The notes below the pieces were generated by a model. It searched no databases. It saw nothing but the letters and a program-made list of their open reading frames with translations, and was not told where the DNA came from. Below, piece after piece: positions 25,822-37,132 of a DNA stretch of 64,000 nucleotides. Source of the DNA: Puffinus mauretanicus (Eukaryota > Chordata > Aves > Procellariiformes > Procellariidae). Positions within the stretch are counted from its first letter, which is position 1, and every line of letters begins with the position of its first letter. The position numbers were made by a program, and so were the translations under genes. The stretch lies in assembly GCA_023333565.1 (NCBI GenBank), contig JAJKFH010001350.1, forward strand, positions 25,682 through 89,681, read 5' to 3'.

Positions 25822-28800
25822 CCAGCGAGCACCTCACTTCACCAAACCAGAGACTGTGAAAGTCTGTTCAGAGCTTCAAAAGTCTGTGTATAGTCTGCCT
25901 GGTCCGTGCACATGAATCAAGGGACAAGGAGAGAATCAAGTGGAAAGCAAATGCTCTGGGTCTTGGTGGAATAAAAAAAAAAAGAGGTGTGACTGATCTA
26001 TATAGTCATTAGTCAAAAGGGGATAGAGAGAAATCTACATGAAGCAAGAAGTGTTAAGAGAAAAGGGTTAAAATTAACAGAAGTGCATTAAAAGGCCTTT
26101 ACATTTGAATCAAAGCACAAGACAGACTAACCTTTGGCAAACCTGAAAGTTTAACATTTTATGTCTCAGCATAAAAATGAAGCAAATGCTGAAAAAAGCA
26201 GAAAGGTACTGCAGAGGTGACCTAAATGATCTTCATTCTGCTCCTGTGTTACCTATCCTCAATAATAATCTATAAGGCAACTCTGGGAAATGGCTGTCCT
26301 GTATTAAAAATTTCTGTGTAATGCCTAGTACCAGTGGGTGTTGACCCCTGATTGGAGCATTCAGGCATTATCAAAATACACATAAAAATTACATTAATAT
26401 TTTGTAGAATACTAATAACTAATTACATTATAACTTTGCACATCAGAATGCAGCAAAGGCCATAACACTCTGACTCTGTGAGGACATACATAAGCTTTAT
26501 AAGGCCAGTGGAGCATAATTACCTTGCCAACTGAGGCCTTTGTAATGTTACAATATTTCTTCAAAGGCATAGCTGGAAGGTACCAGTAAAGCTATTTGGA
26601 AAGGAGGCTATTTGGAGAGAGAGTGACAAAATTACTTGTGTACTGTACTCTGTACAGTTAGTGGCACAGGCAGGATGGGATTTGAGGATCAGACTCTAAG
26701 TCTTACGCTTATTCCTTCCCTGAGCAAATGGGCTTTGCACACGAACAAGTAAAATGCACATTCAGAACAAAAGGCCATTCTCTGAAAGCCTTGTTGTGGC
26801 AGGTCCATGAGGGACCACTGTCCCAAACCCCAGAGTGGTGTTTAGATAAAAGCTCCCTGCCTTGTGCTGATCTGTTTGTTGCCACTGATACGGGAACTCC
26901 CCCAGACAATTCACAGCTTGTCACTGCATGTCAATAGTCTGTTTTAACTGACTGTAAACTGCCATGGAACAAAAAATAGGAAGAGGTTGTTCTCAGAGAT
27001 TATAGAAGTAAAACCATCTCATAAATTAAATGTTCAGTGATGATAATTTTAAACCAACTTTGGAGTTAAACCTTCGAGTTCATTCATCTCTGAAATCAGA
27101 AATATTACAATTTCAAAATGCAAAACCAAGATGACTGGAACAGTATTTCTGTGCCATAGAAATCACAATGTTTTTCTTCTTATGGTCAAGTTTTCTTACA
27201 TTTCACTGAGTAGATAGAGGAGACTAATTTTATGTCTATGGCACTGCAAAATTATTTGCTAACATAGTATTTAAAAACCTGTCAAGAATCAAGTTGGTTG
27301 ATTGGGGTTTTTTCCCCCCTCAGAGAAGACATAGTCAATCAACCAAGAGGTCTGTATGTGCCAGGAATAAAAGATTTAAAGGCAGGTTTTGCCAAAGTCC
27401 TTTTTAATTCTGTCATTCTTTTGTTGGTCCACACACACTATTTAATATATTTCAGAGTTAACTTAGGAATAGGTGAGGCATCTGCTATTAAGTGGTCTGT
27501 CAATTCATGGTTTTATATGGGCATAAATCATACAGTAAAAACTGTAATAGCCATTGATACTTCTTCATGGAGAAATTTGAATTGCATTATTTTACCAACT
27601 GTATTTTGTTGCTGTTATTACTCGGTGCTCATTTGGAAAAAGAACAGTTTCAAAAGAGTACGCTGGTGCATTTAATACCCTTCAAATTCTGGTAAGTAAA
27701 CTGCAAAGAAGGAATTAGAAATTCCTAATGTCAGCATACACCATTTAAAGTACTATTCAGTTTTACAGAGACTTGACTGAATAGGTCTTAGAAGAAGCAC
27801 TTGTTCTGCTAAAGTATTTTGAATCAGATGCTATTGTTGTTTTTTTTTTTTTAAGAAAAGATCTTTTTTAGAAAACTCCCATTTCAAATTACTTCACTGC
27901 TGTTTAATTTGTGTGAAATACAGACTTAATGAGAAAAGGGAATTTCCTCTAAGAGAGATTGGCTTGAGCTATAAAATTAATACAAGCAAAGTACAAAGAC
28001 ATGAAATGTATCTATCTGAGTAACTTCCATCTTGAGACCCATTAACACTTCTCTCAAGAATTGTTTTAGATAGATGGCTAGCAATTTCTGATGACCTATG
28101 CACTATTTTGTATTATCTTTCAGAGGGCTATGGCTGATGTTCTGTCCTCCAGGGTTTTCAAATGAATCAGATGAGCATTCAAAAAATAGGGCAATAAAAG
28201 GCATAAATTATTTCAAGAGGATCAAGGGAATTAATTAAAAGAATAGATAGTGCCTTTTAAGAAGTTGAGAGAATTTTTAGTTTATATATTTCTCTGTCAC
28301 ATCAAGGGGAAACTTCGGAAGTATAATATTAAACATCTCAGAATTATCAAGAACACTTATTATGGGCTAATGGTTGAGTCTGGTGCTGTCATTACAGCAA
28401 TCCAGTTGTAGTAATTTTCAAATGTTGATGTTCTTCATGAAAATCAACTGGTAGCTTGGGATAGTGCCTCTCTGTGTAACCAGGTTTTCTGCTTTACATG
28501 GGATCACAACAGGTGCAGAGCTTCCACTAACCTTCATTACCATTGTTGGGCATTGTATCTCTCAGATTACTTTCTCATATCACTGCCAATCGTGGCATAG
28601 CTACCAGTTGGGAAGTTATGTGCTGTGCTTCTGAGACAGTAAAAGACTGATTCAGTTTCAAATTATTTAATATGGGTTACAGAATAAAAGTCAAACAGTG
28701 TTTTCCACAGAAGGTGAACTTCTGCAGAACAGTCCCCTTTATATAAAGTTTATGCTAAAGTACATTGTTTTCCTTAATTGTAGACATAGGGATTATGTTT

Positions 28801-29733
28801 GTAGATATTATACATGTCTCTGTGTGAAGCTAAGACTTTGATTAAATATTTGGCGGAATAAAGCCTTTGGTTTCTGTGAGGGAGGTTTTGCACCCTCAAA
28901 TATAGATGTTTGCAGACAGTAAGTGACTGATTGGGCCCCTTCTTCCTCACCTCCATTACCCTGCAACTGGAAAAGATTATTTTTGAACCATCCTATGGAA
29001 TTCTGTATTATTTCAGATAATTTTCATTTTTTATAGTTTGATTATATTTTTAACTAACTAGTACATGGAGTGTCTGAAAGAAATACCTAATTTTGTAGAG
29101 GTACTGTGACAGCAAATGTCAATTCAGAAATCTCAAATTACCTAATTTTCGGGTTAGAAGAGAAATATATACAGTAGATTTGATGCCCATGCTTAACTGC
29201 TTCTATATTATAGAAGCGATAGGTGATTTTGTAATAATTTTTATTTATTTCACTGGTTTAAAAAAGGACTGCAAGTTATAGGAAGGGAATATACAAGCCC
29301 ATTTGGTTGAATTTGCCTTATCATAGGGAGTAAAGCACTTGGGAGTATGCAAAGTGCAGGTGAGCTGACAATTCCATTATAGCTTTGGTCTACAGGAAAC
29401 CAGCAGAACCAGCATTAGGACCTAAGTTGTCACCAGTGACTTGCCACTAAACAAATATAAACTCCAAAGCCTTTACAGAATATGTGCTGGGACTGCAGGC
29501 TTGACCCTCCTGCCACTAACCATCTGAGAGGGACCTGTTTGTGCTACAAATGGATTTAACCTGACATGTGAAAAGATATGTGACACACACACTATAATGG
29601 CTGTATTAAAAGCAAGGCTGTAAATTTTGTTCAGTCATGTGTTTTCCAGGTGCAAACCATATTCTTTTTCCTACCATATCACCTATAGGTGGGAGATATC
29701 AAAATCACTTGATTTAATTAAGGACTACGCTGT
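25822..29733. other. Unique non-coding DNA, no gene seen
   Basis: No recognisable gene or transposon. The longest open frame, 125 codons at 27298-27675 on the plus strand, starts in a T/C-rich stretch and has no recognisable domain. A T-tract lies at 27839-27854. Confidence 0.6.
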
Positions 29734-29871
29734 ATAAACCCAAAGGTTGTGTTTCATCACATTTTATACCTTCCTATCCTTCTTCCCAAAACTTGCAGGG
29801 CAATAAACCCAAAGGTTGTGTTTCATCACATTTTATACCTTCCTATCCTTCCTCCCAAAACTTGCAGGGCA
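29734..29871. repeat. Tandem duplication, 2 x 69 bp
   Basis: Two adjacent copies, 29734-29802 and 29803-29871, both starting ATAAACCCAAAGGTTGTG and ending ACTTGCAGGGCA. I count one difference between them (CTTCTTCCC against CTTCCTCCC). A near-perfect single tandem duplication in unique DNA is a recent event, probably replication slippage or template switching. Confidence 0.95.
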
Positions 29872-30040
29872 CAAGCCCACCCAGACAAAACTGCCTGTGT
29901 GCCAGCCTTGCTAGTGTCCTGCAGGCTGCTTGCCAGTGCTTATTACTGCAAGAAACTTTGCCTGCTCTGTGATGGGGAGGATAAGGCTGCAGCAGAAGTG
30001 CATAAAAGCATACCAGCACTTTGTCTCCGTCTAGAGGGGG

Positions 30041-30070
30041 TATAAAGAAGGCAAAACCCTCTTTCAGTCT
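30041..30070 (+). promoter_or_regulatory. Candidate TATA box and initiator
   Basis: TATAAAG at 30041-30047 is followed by TCAGTCT at 30064-30070, which fits the initiator pattern YYANWYY with the A at 30066, about 25 bases downstream of the start of the TATA box. It lies at the left edge of the only CpG-dense pocket in the window outside the retroelements. This is inference from motifs; such matches also occur by chance. Confidence 0.25.
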
Positions 30071-30089
30071 GAGCTTATCACAGCTGTCC

Positions 30090-30340
30090 AGGAAAATGCC
30101 TTCCCGACTCCTGCTAAACCCGCTGGTGAGACCTCCTGGGAGGCACGATGGATGCATTCCTCCTCACCTTGTAGCGCCTTCGCAGCCAGCCGTCATGTAC
30201 GGGGAAAGCAGACTTGGGCATGTTGAAAGCCCTGAGCGCTGGAGACTGGTGATCGCCCCGGGGGCAGGGTGGGGAAGCATGCCGTCTGCCCCGTGGGGCA
30301 CACGTCACCGTGTCCCCCATCCTGATGGTTCCCCCGTCAT
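30090..30340. other. CpG-rich pocket, possible small CpG island
   Basis: About 250 bp with roughly 16 CpG dinucleotides and clearly raised GC content, set in sequence that is nearly CpG-free for many kilobases. Examples are GTACGGGGAAAGC and GGTGATCGCCCCGGGGGC. A plus-strand frame is open through it (30096-30362, 88 codons from the ATG at 30096), and a minus-strand frame overlaps it. The ATG at 30096 has an A at -3, encodes MPSRLLLNPL and is followed at 30126 by GTGAGA, a good splice-donor match. This could be a short first exon. I do not recognise the peptide, and no downstream exon can be assigned. Confidence 0.35.
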
Positions 30341-30362
30341 GTCACGAGATGGCAGTGTTTAG

Positions 30363-33300
30363 TTTCCACTCTTCTGCTCTAGACATGCTTGACATCACCT
30401 TCCCTTTTCCCAAATTTTTTTTTTTTCAGTGGACATTTCCGCAGTGTAGTTATGAGCAGTTCATTCTGTGTATTGTGGACGTAGTCCTCAGCGTGTCTGA
30501 TCTGTGAGGCCACCTCAAAGTGAGGGGTGGGGACCACATGATGAGTTTAAATATTTTATTTCATTGCACTCGTATTTCATCACTACAGCTGTATGGTCTT
30601 AGATGGACCAGGTGAGGTGTGACCCCTAACCTGGGGTCATTGGTTTATTCATTGGTCTATTTAATCTTTCCAGGAATATCCCCTTATTCAAGAGAGTCTG
30701 GACCAGGACAACGTGGACCCAGGGTCTGTAACCCAGGGGAGCTCCCATCTGCAGTGGAAGTGGACTTAACATGACAGAAAGCTCTTGGCAGCCTGTGAAG
30801 GTTCAAGATGCAAAATATTTCTTACATGTAAGCTTGGGTCAGCTTGATAACTGGAATGGTAGAATGTGGGTGTGAAATGCAAATATCGAAAATGCAAGAT
30901 TGCCTGTAATCAGGAGTTAATAGTAAGAGTATAGTTGATAAGCTGGAGTTTTATTCATTGAAAGCAAAGGAAAATGTGGCTGACCTCGGTGAATTCAATC
31001 ATCACAGAATTACTGTGATTTCACCTGACTATAAGAAAACTAAGTGTGACGTATTAGGCAAGTGATTTGCAACAGAAAGAGACACACTAATGTTCTTGCG
31101 CAAGGCTCTGGTGGTAAATCTCATGGGGAACCTCAGGGACACTTCTGCTTGGGGATGCTCGGGAAGGGTGGGCTCAAACTGGAATAAGTGCATCAGGTAT
31201 ACAGAGATGATCTAGGGAGCAACTCAAAAAGCATGACTTTTCCATTCTCTTACGTTAAGGCAGGGAGGAAGTCTGATTGCTATCTATACGCATGTCATGC
31301 TAGACATAAAGTAGAAGCAAGATCAGAGCAGTGGGCCTTCCGAAAGGAGTGTAAAGAGGACACGACTACCTTAGAGGTGATCTTTAAACCTTTCAATTTA
31401 GAAAAAGGTATTGTGATGCAAATAGTTCTTGATGACTTTTAGGAAGGCTCCATCCTGTCCTATTGTTCCTAGGAACACATTTCAGTCACTTATCACAAGT
31501 ACCTGAGACGGTCTTTCTGACATATTGATGAACTAGCTCAACATTAATGGGTTTTTCAGATAATGATGCTGGAAAATTAGGTTTTTAATTATATCCAATT
31601 TAGATTAAAAAAAAAGAAACATTCAAATAAAGGAAATACTATTTTTAAATCAAGCTGGGAATGTTAGCACTTCACAAGCAACAGGCCAATTACGCTTGTG
31701 ATGACATTTTCATTTCTTAGCACCATTTTTCTTTAATTTCACTAATCTGTAAGATAGCATACACCAAATTCTGTAGTCTCCACATGGATGAATAGCTGGT
31801 GCGTGACTGTCATTCAGGAGCTTCTGAAAAAACCTTGTAGGCTTCTGAAAATTATGTTTGTTCTGAGATGCTGCTGCACAGGAATGGCTAGTTATGCAAA
31901 TGTGTATAAGGCAACAGTCATGGCAACTTTTGAGAATTTATTCTTTTTTGCATTTGTTATAGGAACTAGTTTTAAAAAAGCAGAATGTTGGCTGTTTTTT
32001 GCAGAAGGCGTCGGAACCCATTTGTTTTTCATTAATCCTTTTGGCGTTAGTGATTAATTCAGAAGACTTCATGAATGAACAAGAATGAGAAGAGACAAAA
32101 GAATACATATGGTGTAGGTAAGGCAGATAGAGACACCTAACATAGGCACATTCTTGACTGAATACATGCAAGCTTATTATACAATAGAATAGTCCTAATG
32201 TAACTGTGCAGTCCAGATTCAGAGCTTTCTAAAAGACAAAGCTTCCAGTATCATTGAATTTAAATTAAGCACCATCTACTCAGTAGCCACTGAGAAAGGT
32301 TGAGAGACACAACCTTAATATTTTTCTACTTTAGTACATACATTTTTCACTGACATAAATTTTTGCAGTCTTATGCTGCTTGTAAACAAGAATCTGGAGA
32401 AAAATAACATATATTACCTGGCTTGCAAGTATGAGTTGTTCTACTTTTTGCTGGTGAGGTGGCATCCTGAGGTGGCACATTTCAAGAACAAGTGGATCAG
32501 CCTGCACCTAGAGGAGGACAATGAAACCCAGGAAGCTAAAAACAATACAGCTTGTCTAGGCTAGAATAGAGAAGACTAAAGCAAGACATTAGGGTAAGAC
32601 AAAACCGCTTTAAAATTCAGAAGGAAGAGTGAGGCTAGATATTAAATTGTTCTTACTAACAGCATAGCAATGGAATATGCTACTTAGGAAAGATGTAGAA
32701 TCCCCATCATTGAAAGATTTTCCAAAGCAGCAAAGAAAAGCATTATCTTCAGCGGTCGAGGCATGCTTGTTCTTGTCTTGAAGCAATGATAGATTTAGAA
32801 CTTTCTTTCCAGGCCTATATTTGTGATCATATATATTCAAAGCAAGACATATGGTATGTGCAGCTTTCACCTTTTCAATCTGCACCTGACAAAGATGGGA
32901 AATACAGCAGACAAACTCTACAGTAGTTATGAACTAAGGCTTGTCTTCATTGCAAAAGTGAGCATAAATTAGCATATTTGAATTATTCCTTCAAGGCAGC
33001 CTCTTTCCAGGGAGAGAAGAATGACAGTGGCCATGATGCAGAACAGCACTAGAGCAGTAGAAGGTTGTTCCTTAGCAGGGTAATTGCATAAGCAGCTGAA
33101 AAACTGCACGTGCATCTCTTGTTTTGCAATGTTGTAACTTGAGCTACTTTATCCCTCTTTCATTACCAGTTCAGGTGTCAGCAGTACTTTAGTTTAAAGC
33201 CCCTTTCACCAAATGGCCATGAAGCTCTATATTAAAGCACCATTTAAGCTGCAAATGCTTATGGCTAGAAAGACACCTGGGTAGGAACAAAATCTGAATT

Positions 33301-35516
33301 ATAGTTTAGACAAAGGTCTTCAACAAATTAGCAGTGCAAATCTTACTCCCTACTATTAGGGAGTTACTCTCAACATCTGCATGCACAGTTGTCTGGATAA
33401 TAGTTACCACACCTATGTTAATGTGGCAGAAAGGAATGTGAGTCAAGGCATCAGGAGCTTTAGTTCACAAGCTGCTGTCTTAACTTAAATTTCTGTTGTA
33501 AACTTTGTTAAAGGAATGCTGGAGACATAGCAACTATAATGTCCTCACTGTCTGCATCAAGATTTGCCTACTCTTAGTGTAAACTCATAGTTCAAGTAAT
33601 AGCTCAAATTTTGTCACCAAACTGATTTGTATCTATATATGGCAGACCTAGTTTGGATCATCTGACAGAGTGTCAACAGTGCAATAAATGCAATTTTTCA
33701 GTGGCAAACCACCTAATTCCACAAGGAAAATGATCAGTAATTACAATATCATGTCTGTGCTTTCAATTTACAGAGTCATCTTGAGGAACTCCTTCACATG
33801 CTTACTGAAGTTAATACCAAATGTGTATGCTTGGCATCCCACAAGCATAGGGGATTGATTATTTTAATTATTGATGTTAGTTAACAAGTGAGTATTTTTG
33901 TATTTAAAGTGTCTCTTGGTGCTTTGCTTTCTATACATGAGGTGGAACAGCAGCCTATTTTAATAGCAGGTTCTATTCAGCAGTAGCCAGTAATAAGTTG
34001 TTGTTTTTATTACAGTCCTACATTTTCTTGTCTATATTTCCCATAATTTTGACTCAATAAGAAGAAATTATAGGTGAAAAGAACTTTTCTACCTTATTAA
34101 AGGTGAAAAAAAGGACAGAAATGAAAAGAACATCCACATCAAAGGAAAATGGGACATAGGAAAACACGAGCAACTGTAAGTGCTCTTGTCTGCTTTCCCC
34201 AGTTTGCAACATGTCCTAATTAATGGAATATTCATAAGACTGTTCATAAGGTAAAGGAACTACAAAAAGACAGATCTCAGTGAGAGAGCATTACTTAGAC
34301 ACAAATAGGTGCAAGTTTTGTAAACTAAGTGTTAGCAAAGAGAACTTATCCAGGGCATAAGGAGCCCATGATGAAAGGTCTCAAGCAACCCCTACTTGGA
34401 CAGTAAACCATTTACAAAAGGCAGCTGTGAAAGAAAAAGACAGCAGAACTAAGTCAGTCAATAGTGTTTAAGCCGTATCTCCTTTTGCCATTCATGAGGC
34501 AGAAACTCATCAAGTAAAATGGTGTTCATTTTAGTGTGGCTTGAATTTCTGCCATCGCACATTTCTGTATCTGTTTTGCAAAGACAAAGTGAGATGCAGG
34601 GGAAACTTCTGCCTTTCAAATACAGACAAAGGGATTTGGGTTTCCTGAATTCCACTGTTCTGTCTAATCAGTATTACTTTAAGACCATCCAGCATATCTA
34701 CTTATCAGACAGTGAGGTTTGGGGACAGACACTGAGTACTATCTTAATCCAAATAAGAGGAAATTAGCACTTATGGGTAATGACCAAGCGAAACAGGAAA
34801 ATACGTTTTTGGCTATATTGGCAGGAAGAGATACAAATCGTTCTAAGTACCTTATGATTTTGGTTGATGTCCTCTGTAGAAGTAAGGCTAGAAGGCAGGC
34901 TACGGAGTAACAAAAGTGGTAGAGCTTGATAATACAGACCTGCAGTGATGCCCAGGAAGGAAACTGGTCAAATAAAATAACTAGAAGATAGAAGGTTACA
35001 AACTACTCTTCTTTCACTGCAGTTATGACTGTTTGCATTGAGTGCCTGTTGATCATTTATATAGAAGCCACAGCTTTCTCTCCTATTTTGTCACAGAAAC
35101 TATACAAGGATGTGTCAGGAGCATATTTTCCATTTCTTATTAAAGTGACCTATAAAGACACACAAGGTAAAATTAGTGGTAGAAGTGGAATTTACACCCT
35201 TTAAATGGAGATTATCAAAAGAAAAATAAGCCTCAGTACTTCCTTTTGTTTAAGTGGAAAGTGGAAGAGCTGAATATTATCCCAGCAATACCACTGTTAT
35301 TTCACTAATCCATTGTACCTGGAATTATCCTGTAAAACCACTTTCATCTGTCCTTACTCAGTTTTCTGGTAGATGTCCACTGAACCAACTGCCATAGAAT
35401 GAAGTCTATGCCAAGGCAATGCTCAGAGGAGTGAGACCTTGACTGCTTCTGCTCACCTTTATCTGACTAAAATAATCTGATATGAGCTGGAAAACAGAAG
35501 TGATAGGTGAACTTTG
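30363..35516. other. Unique non-coding DNA, no gene seen
   Basis: No recognisable gene or transposon. A possible acceptor (TTTAATCTTTCCAG) at about 30660-30674 is followed by about 105 open bases, but no partner exon can be named. Other open frames (31188-31442, 31788-32057, 32610-32885, 34519-34767) show no recognisable domains. Confidence 0.55.
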
Positions 35517-35522
35517 TTAGGT
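35517..35522. repeat. Possible target-site duplication of the truncated provirus, left copy (TTAGGT)
   Basis: TTAGGT occurs here, close to where the gag similarity stops, and again at 37652-37657 directly outside the LTR border. Six bases is the usual duplication length for betaretrovirus-like (ERVK) integration. The match may be chance, because the left border of the element is not otherwise defined. Confidence 0.4.
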
Positions 35523-36100
35523 GCTCTTTGTACTCCTGGTGTTCTTTGTATTCCCGGAGTCTGCTAACAACGTCATCCACCGCTGGTGCTTCTTCGTCTT
35601 TCCAGGACAGTACTGCCAACGAACTGGCATACGACGCTGGTGCGCTCCGTACCAACTTCTGCCACATGGGTCGCGTGCATTGGACTTCATCTGGATCTTT
35701 GGGTGTTTGGTCATTGTCCAGGTCAGTATAAACCACCTCCAGCACGCCTAATTCTCTCAGGTACTGGATACCTCTCTCCATAGTGTCCATTTGCCTGGGC
35801 GATATATAACATCTTCCTTGAAGGGTTACCTTTCCTTCACGCCTGACCGCAGTCGCCTCCAGAGGCTGAGGACCTGTGTCCCTTTTCCCATTGCTTTGTC
35901 AGTGCCCCTTCCCTAGAAAGGAATCCCAGCTGTTTGGCTTCCTTACCCTCTAATTCCAGGCTACTTGGCCCCATTACCCCAGCATCGGAGCAGCCAGGTG
36001 ACAATATGCTCGCCCGGATGACGGCTGAAATCTTTCCGCATACCTCGCAACTCACCCAGGGATAGGGATCGGGTGGTTTCCATCTCATTTATGAGTTCTT
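35523..36100 (-). pseudogene. Broken partial retroviral gag
   Basis: The clearest part is the minus-strand frame ending near 35467, with the blocks RGIQYLRELGVLEVVYTDLD, DPDEVQCTRPMWQKLVRSAP and SWKDEEAPAVDDVVSRLREY. These resemble the Gag N-terminal region of avian endogenous retroviruses of this LTR family, as I remember it. Upstream (36088-35837) the gag similarity lies in other frames and is interrupted, so at least two frame changes and one stop have accumulated. The similarity ends after an 18-bp near-duplication that encodes EYKEH twice, close to 35523. The remaining codons down to 35467 are probably host sequence. No nucleocapsid zinc knuckle, protease or polymerase follows. The gene is dead. 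Confidence 0.7.
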
Positions 36101-36142
36101 CCTCTTCCTCCTCTGCTCCTCATGATTTTCCATCATCTCTTT

Positions 36143-36955
36143 CTAAACAACCTGACTTCCGCTTCCAAGATTTCTTCCATTCAGGGGCGACGGATACCAG
36201 CAAGGGTTGGTCCTCTGGTTCAGCTGTAGTACCTCTTGCTGGGGTTTAGGTAGCTGCAGTGCCTGCGTGGGGGTTGGAGCAACTGTAGTGACTGTTGCTG
36301 GGTTTTGAGTGGCTGCAGTGCCTGTTGCAGGGGTTGGAGTAACTGTAGTGACTGTTGCCGGGGTTTGAGTAGCCATAGTGCCTGTCACAGGGGTTAGAGA
36401 AGCTACAGTGCCTGTCACGGGGGTTTGAGTAGCCACGGTGGTTGTCGTGGGGGTTGAAGTAGCTGCAGTGCCTGTCATGGGGTTTTGAGTAGCCACCGTG
36501 TCTGTTGCCAGGGTTGATCTCTGGGCAGTATTCCTGAATAGTTGTTTAACCCTAAACAAGACTTGAACCACATTCAGGAGACATAGCAATATGAACATGC
36601 TTGGTTGAACATCCCAAGGATGTTAAAAATTCTCAGGGAATATTGTGGATGTCTTCATGAAGAGGATAGAAGAAAAAGGAGTTCCTGAAGATATGGAAGG
36701 GAAGATGAACAAGTGGGAGAAAGTGTCCCATCCTGTCTCCCCCTTAAATTCATTCTCCGAGGAGAAAAAAGTGTAATTACTAATAGTTTCTAAGAGGTGG
36801 TTCCCAAGGTACAGAGATGATGGCAGCGCTGAGTACAGATACCAGATTAGACTTATGACCAATGATTTTATCACATCAAAAAACAGCAGCAAAATTATAA
36901 CCTTGGCCCAGTTCCAAATAATGATAAACAGCACAAAAGGGAACATATACTGCAA
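36143..36955 (-). pseudogene. Open leader region of the provirus upstream of gag, interrupted by one stop
   Basis: One minus-strand frame is open from 36955 to 36143 apart from a TAA at about 36620. The first part (36955-36623, 110 codons) starts with a very hydrophobic run including FVLFIIIWNWAK and IILLLFFDVIK, possibly membrane-spanning if translated. The second part (36598-36143) begins MFILLCLLNVVQVLFRVK and continues into about ten decapeptide repeats rich in Thr, Ala, Val, Gln and Pro (see the repeat entry). I do not recognise a named protein. It could be a former accessory or pre-gag frame of this retrovirus family, or merely non-coding leader that happens to be open. That the repeat keeps a multiple of three fits a coding past. 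Confidence 0.45.
36231..36530 (-). repeat. Ten-copy 30-bp tandem repeat in the proviral leader
   Basis: About ten units of exactly 30 bp. On the plus strand each starts GGGTTTGAGTAGC or GGGTTGGAGTAAC and continues with AGTGCCTGT or AGTGACTGT. In the minus-strand frame each unit encodes ten residues such as TGTVATQTPV or TVTTVTPTPA. Two alternating unit types suggest growth by duplication of 60-bp pairs. Units differ by several bases, so the array is not brand new. Confidence 0.9.
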
Positions 36956-37114
36956 ACAAGGTATTACATAACCCTACATTGAGAGCCAGCCCTACAACTT
37001 TGAGAGCCAATAAATCAACATTGTGACCAGTCAATACAATGAATGCTTATAACCAATTTTGCCTTAACACGCTTTGGTCAGATCTATCGTTATCTCAACC
37101 CTTTGAGCCCCACT

Positions 37115-37132
37115 TTTGGTGCCAAAAAGGAC
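37115..37132 (-). promoter_or_regulatory. Candidate primer-binding site, tRNA-Lys type
   Basis: Immediately inside the LTR the minus strand reads TTTTTGGCACCAAAAGTGG. From the TGG onward it resembles the lysine primer site of betaretroviruses (TGGCGCCCAACGTGGGGC), with about three differences over 18 bases. The few bases between LTR end and TGG are normal for this kind of element. A lysine-type site would place the family with ERVK-like elements. Exact limits are approximate. Confidence 0.55.

Noticed and set aside
27298..27675. 125-codon plus-strand open frame
   Set aside because: Longest non-repeat frame in its region, but without a recognisable domain or promoter context. Frames of this length are expected by chance in 64 kb read in six frames.
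29749..30045. 98-codon frame containing a repeated peptide
   Set aside because: The repetition simply reflects the 69-bp DNA tandem duplication. The unit is a multiple of three by chance and the peptide matches nothing I know.
30650..30770. Possible acceptor site followed by about 105 open bases
   Set aside because: A pyrimidine tract and AG followed by a short open frame is common by chance. No matching donor or recognisable peptide supports an exon.
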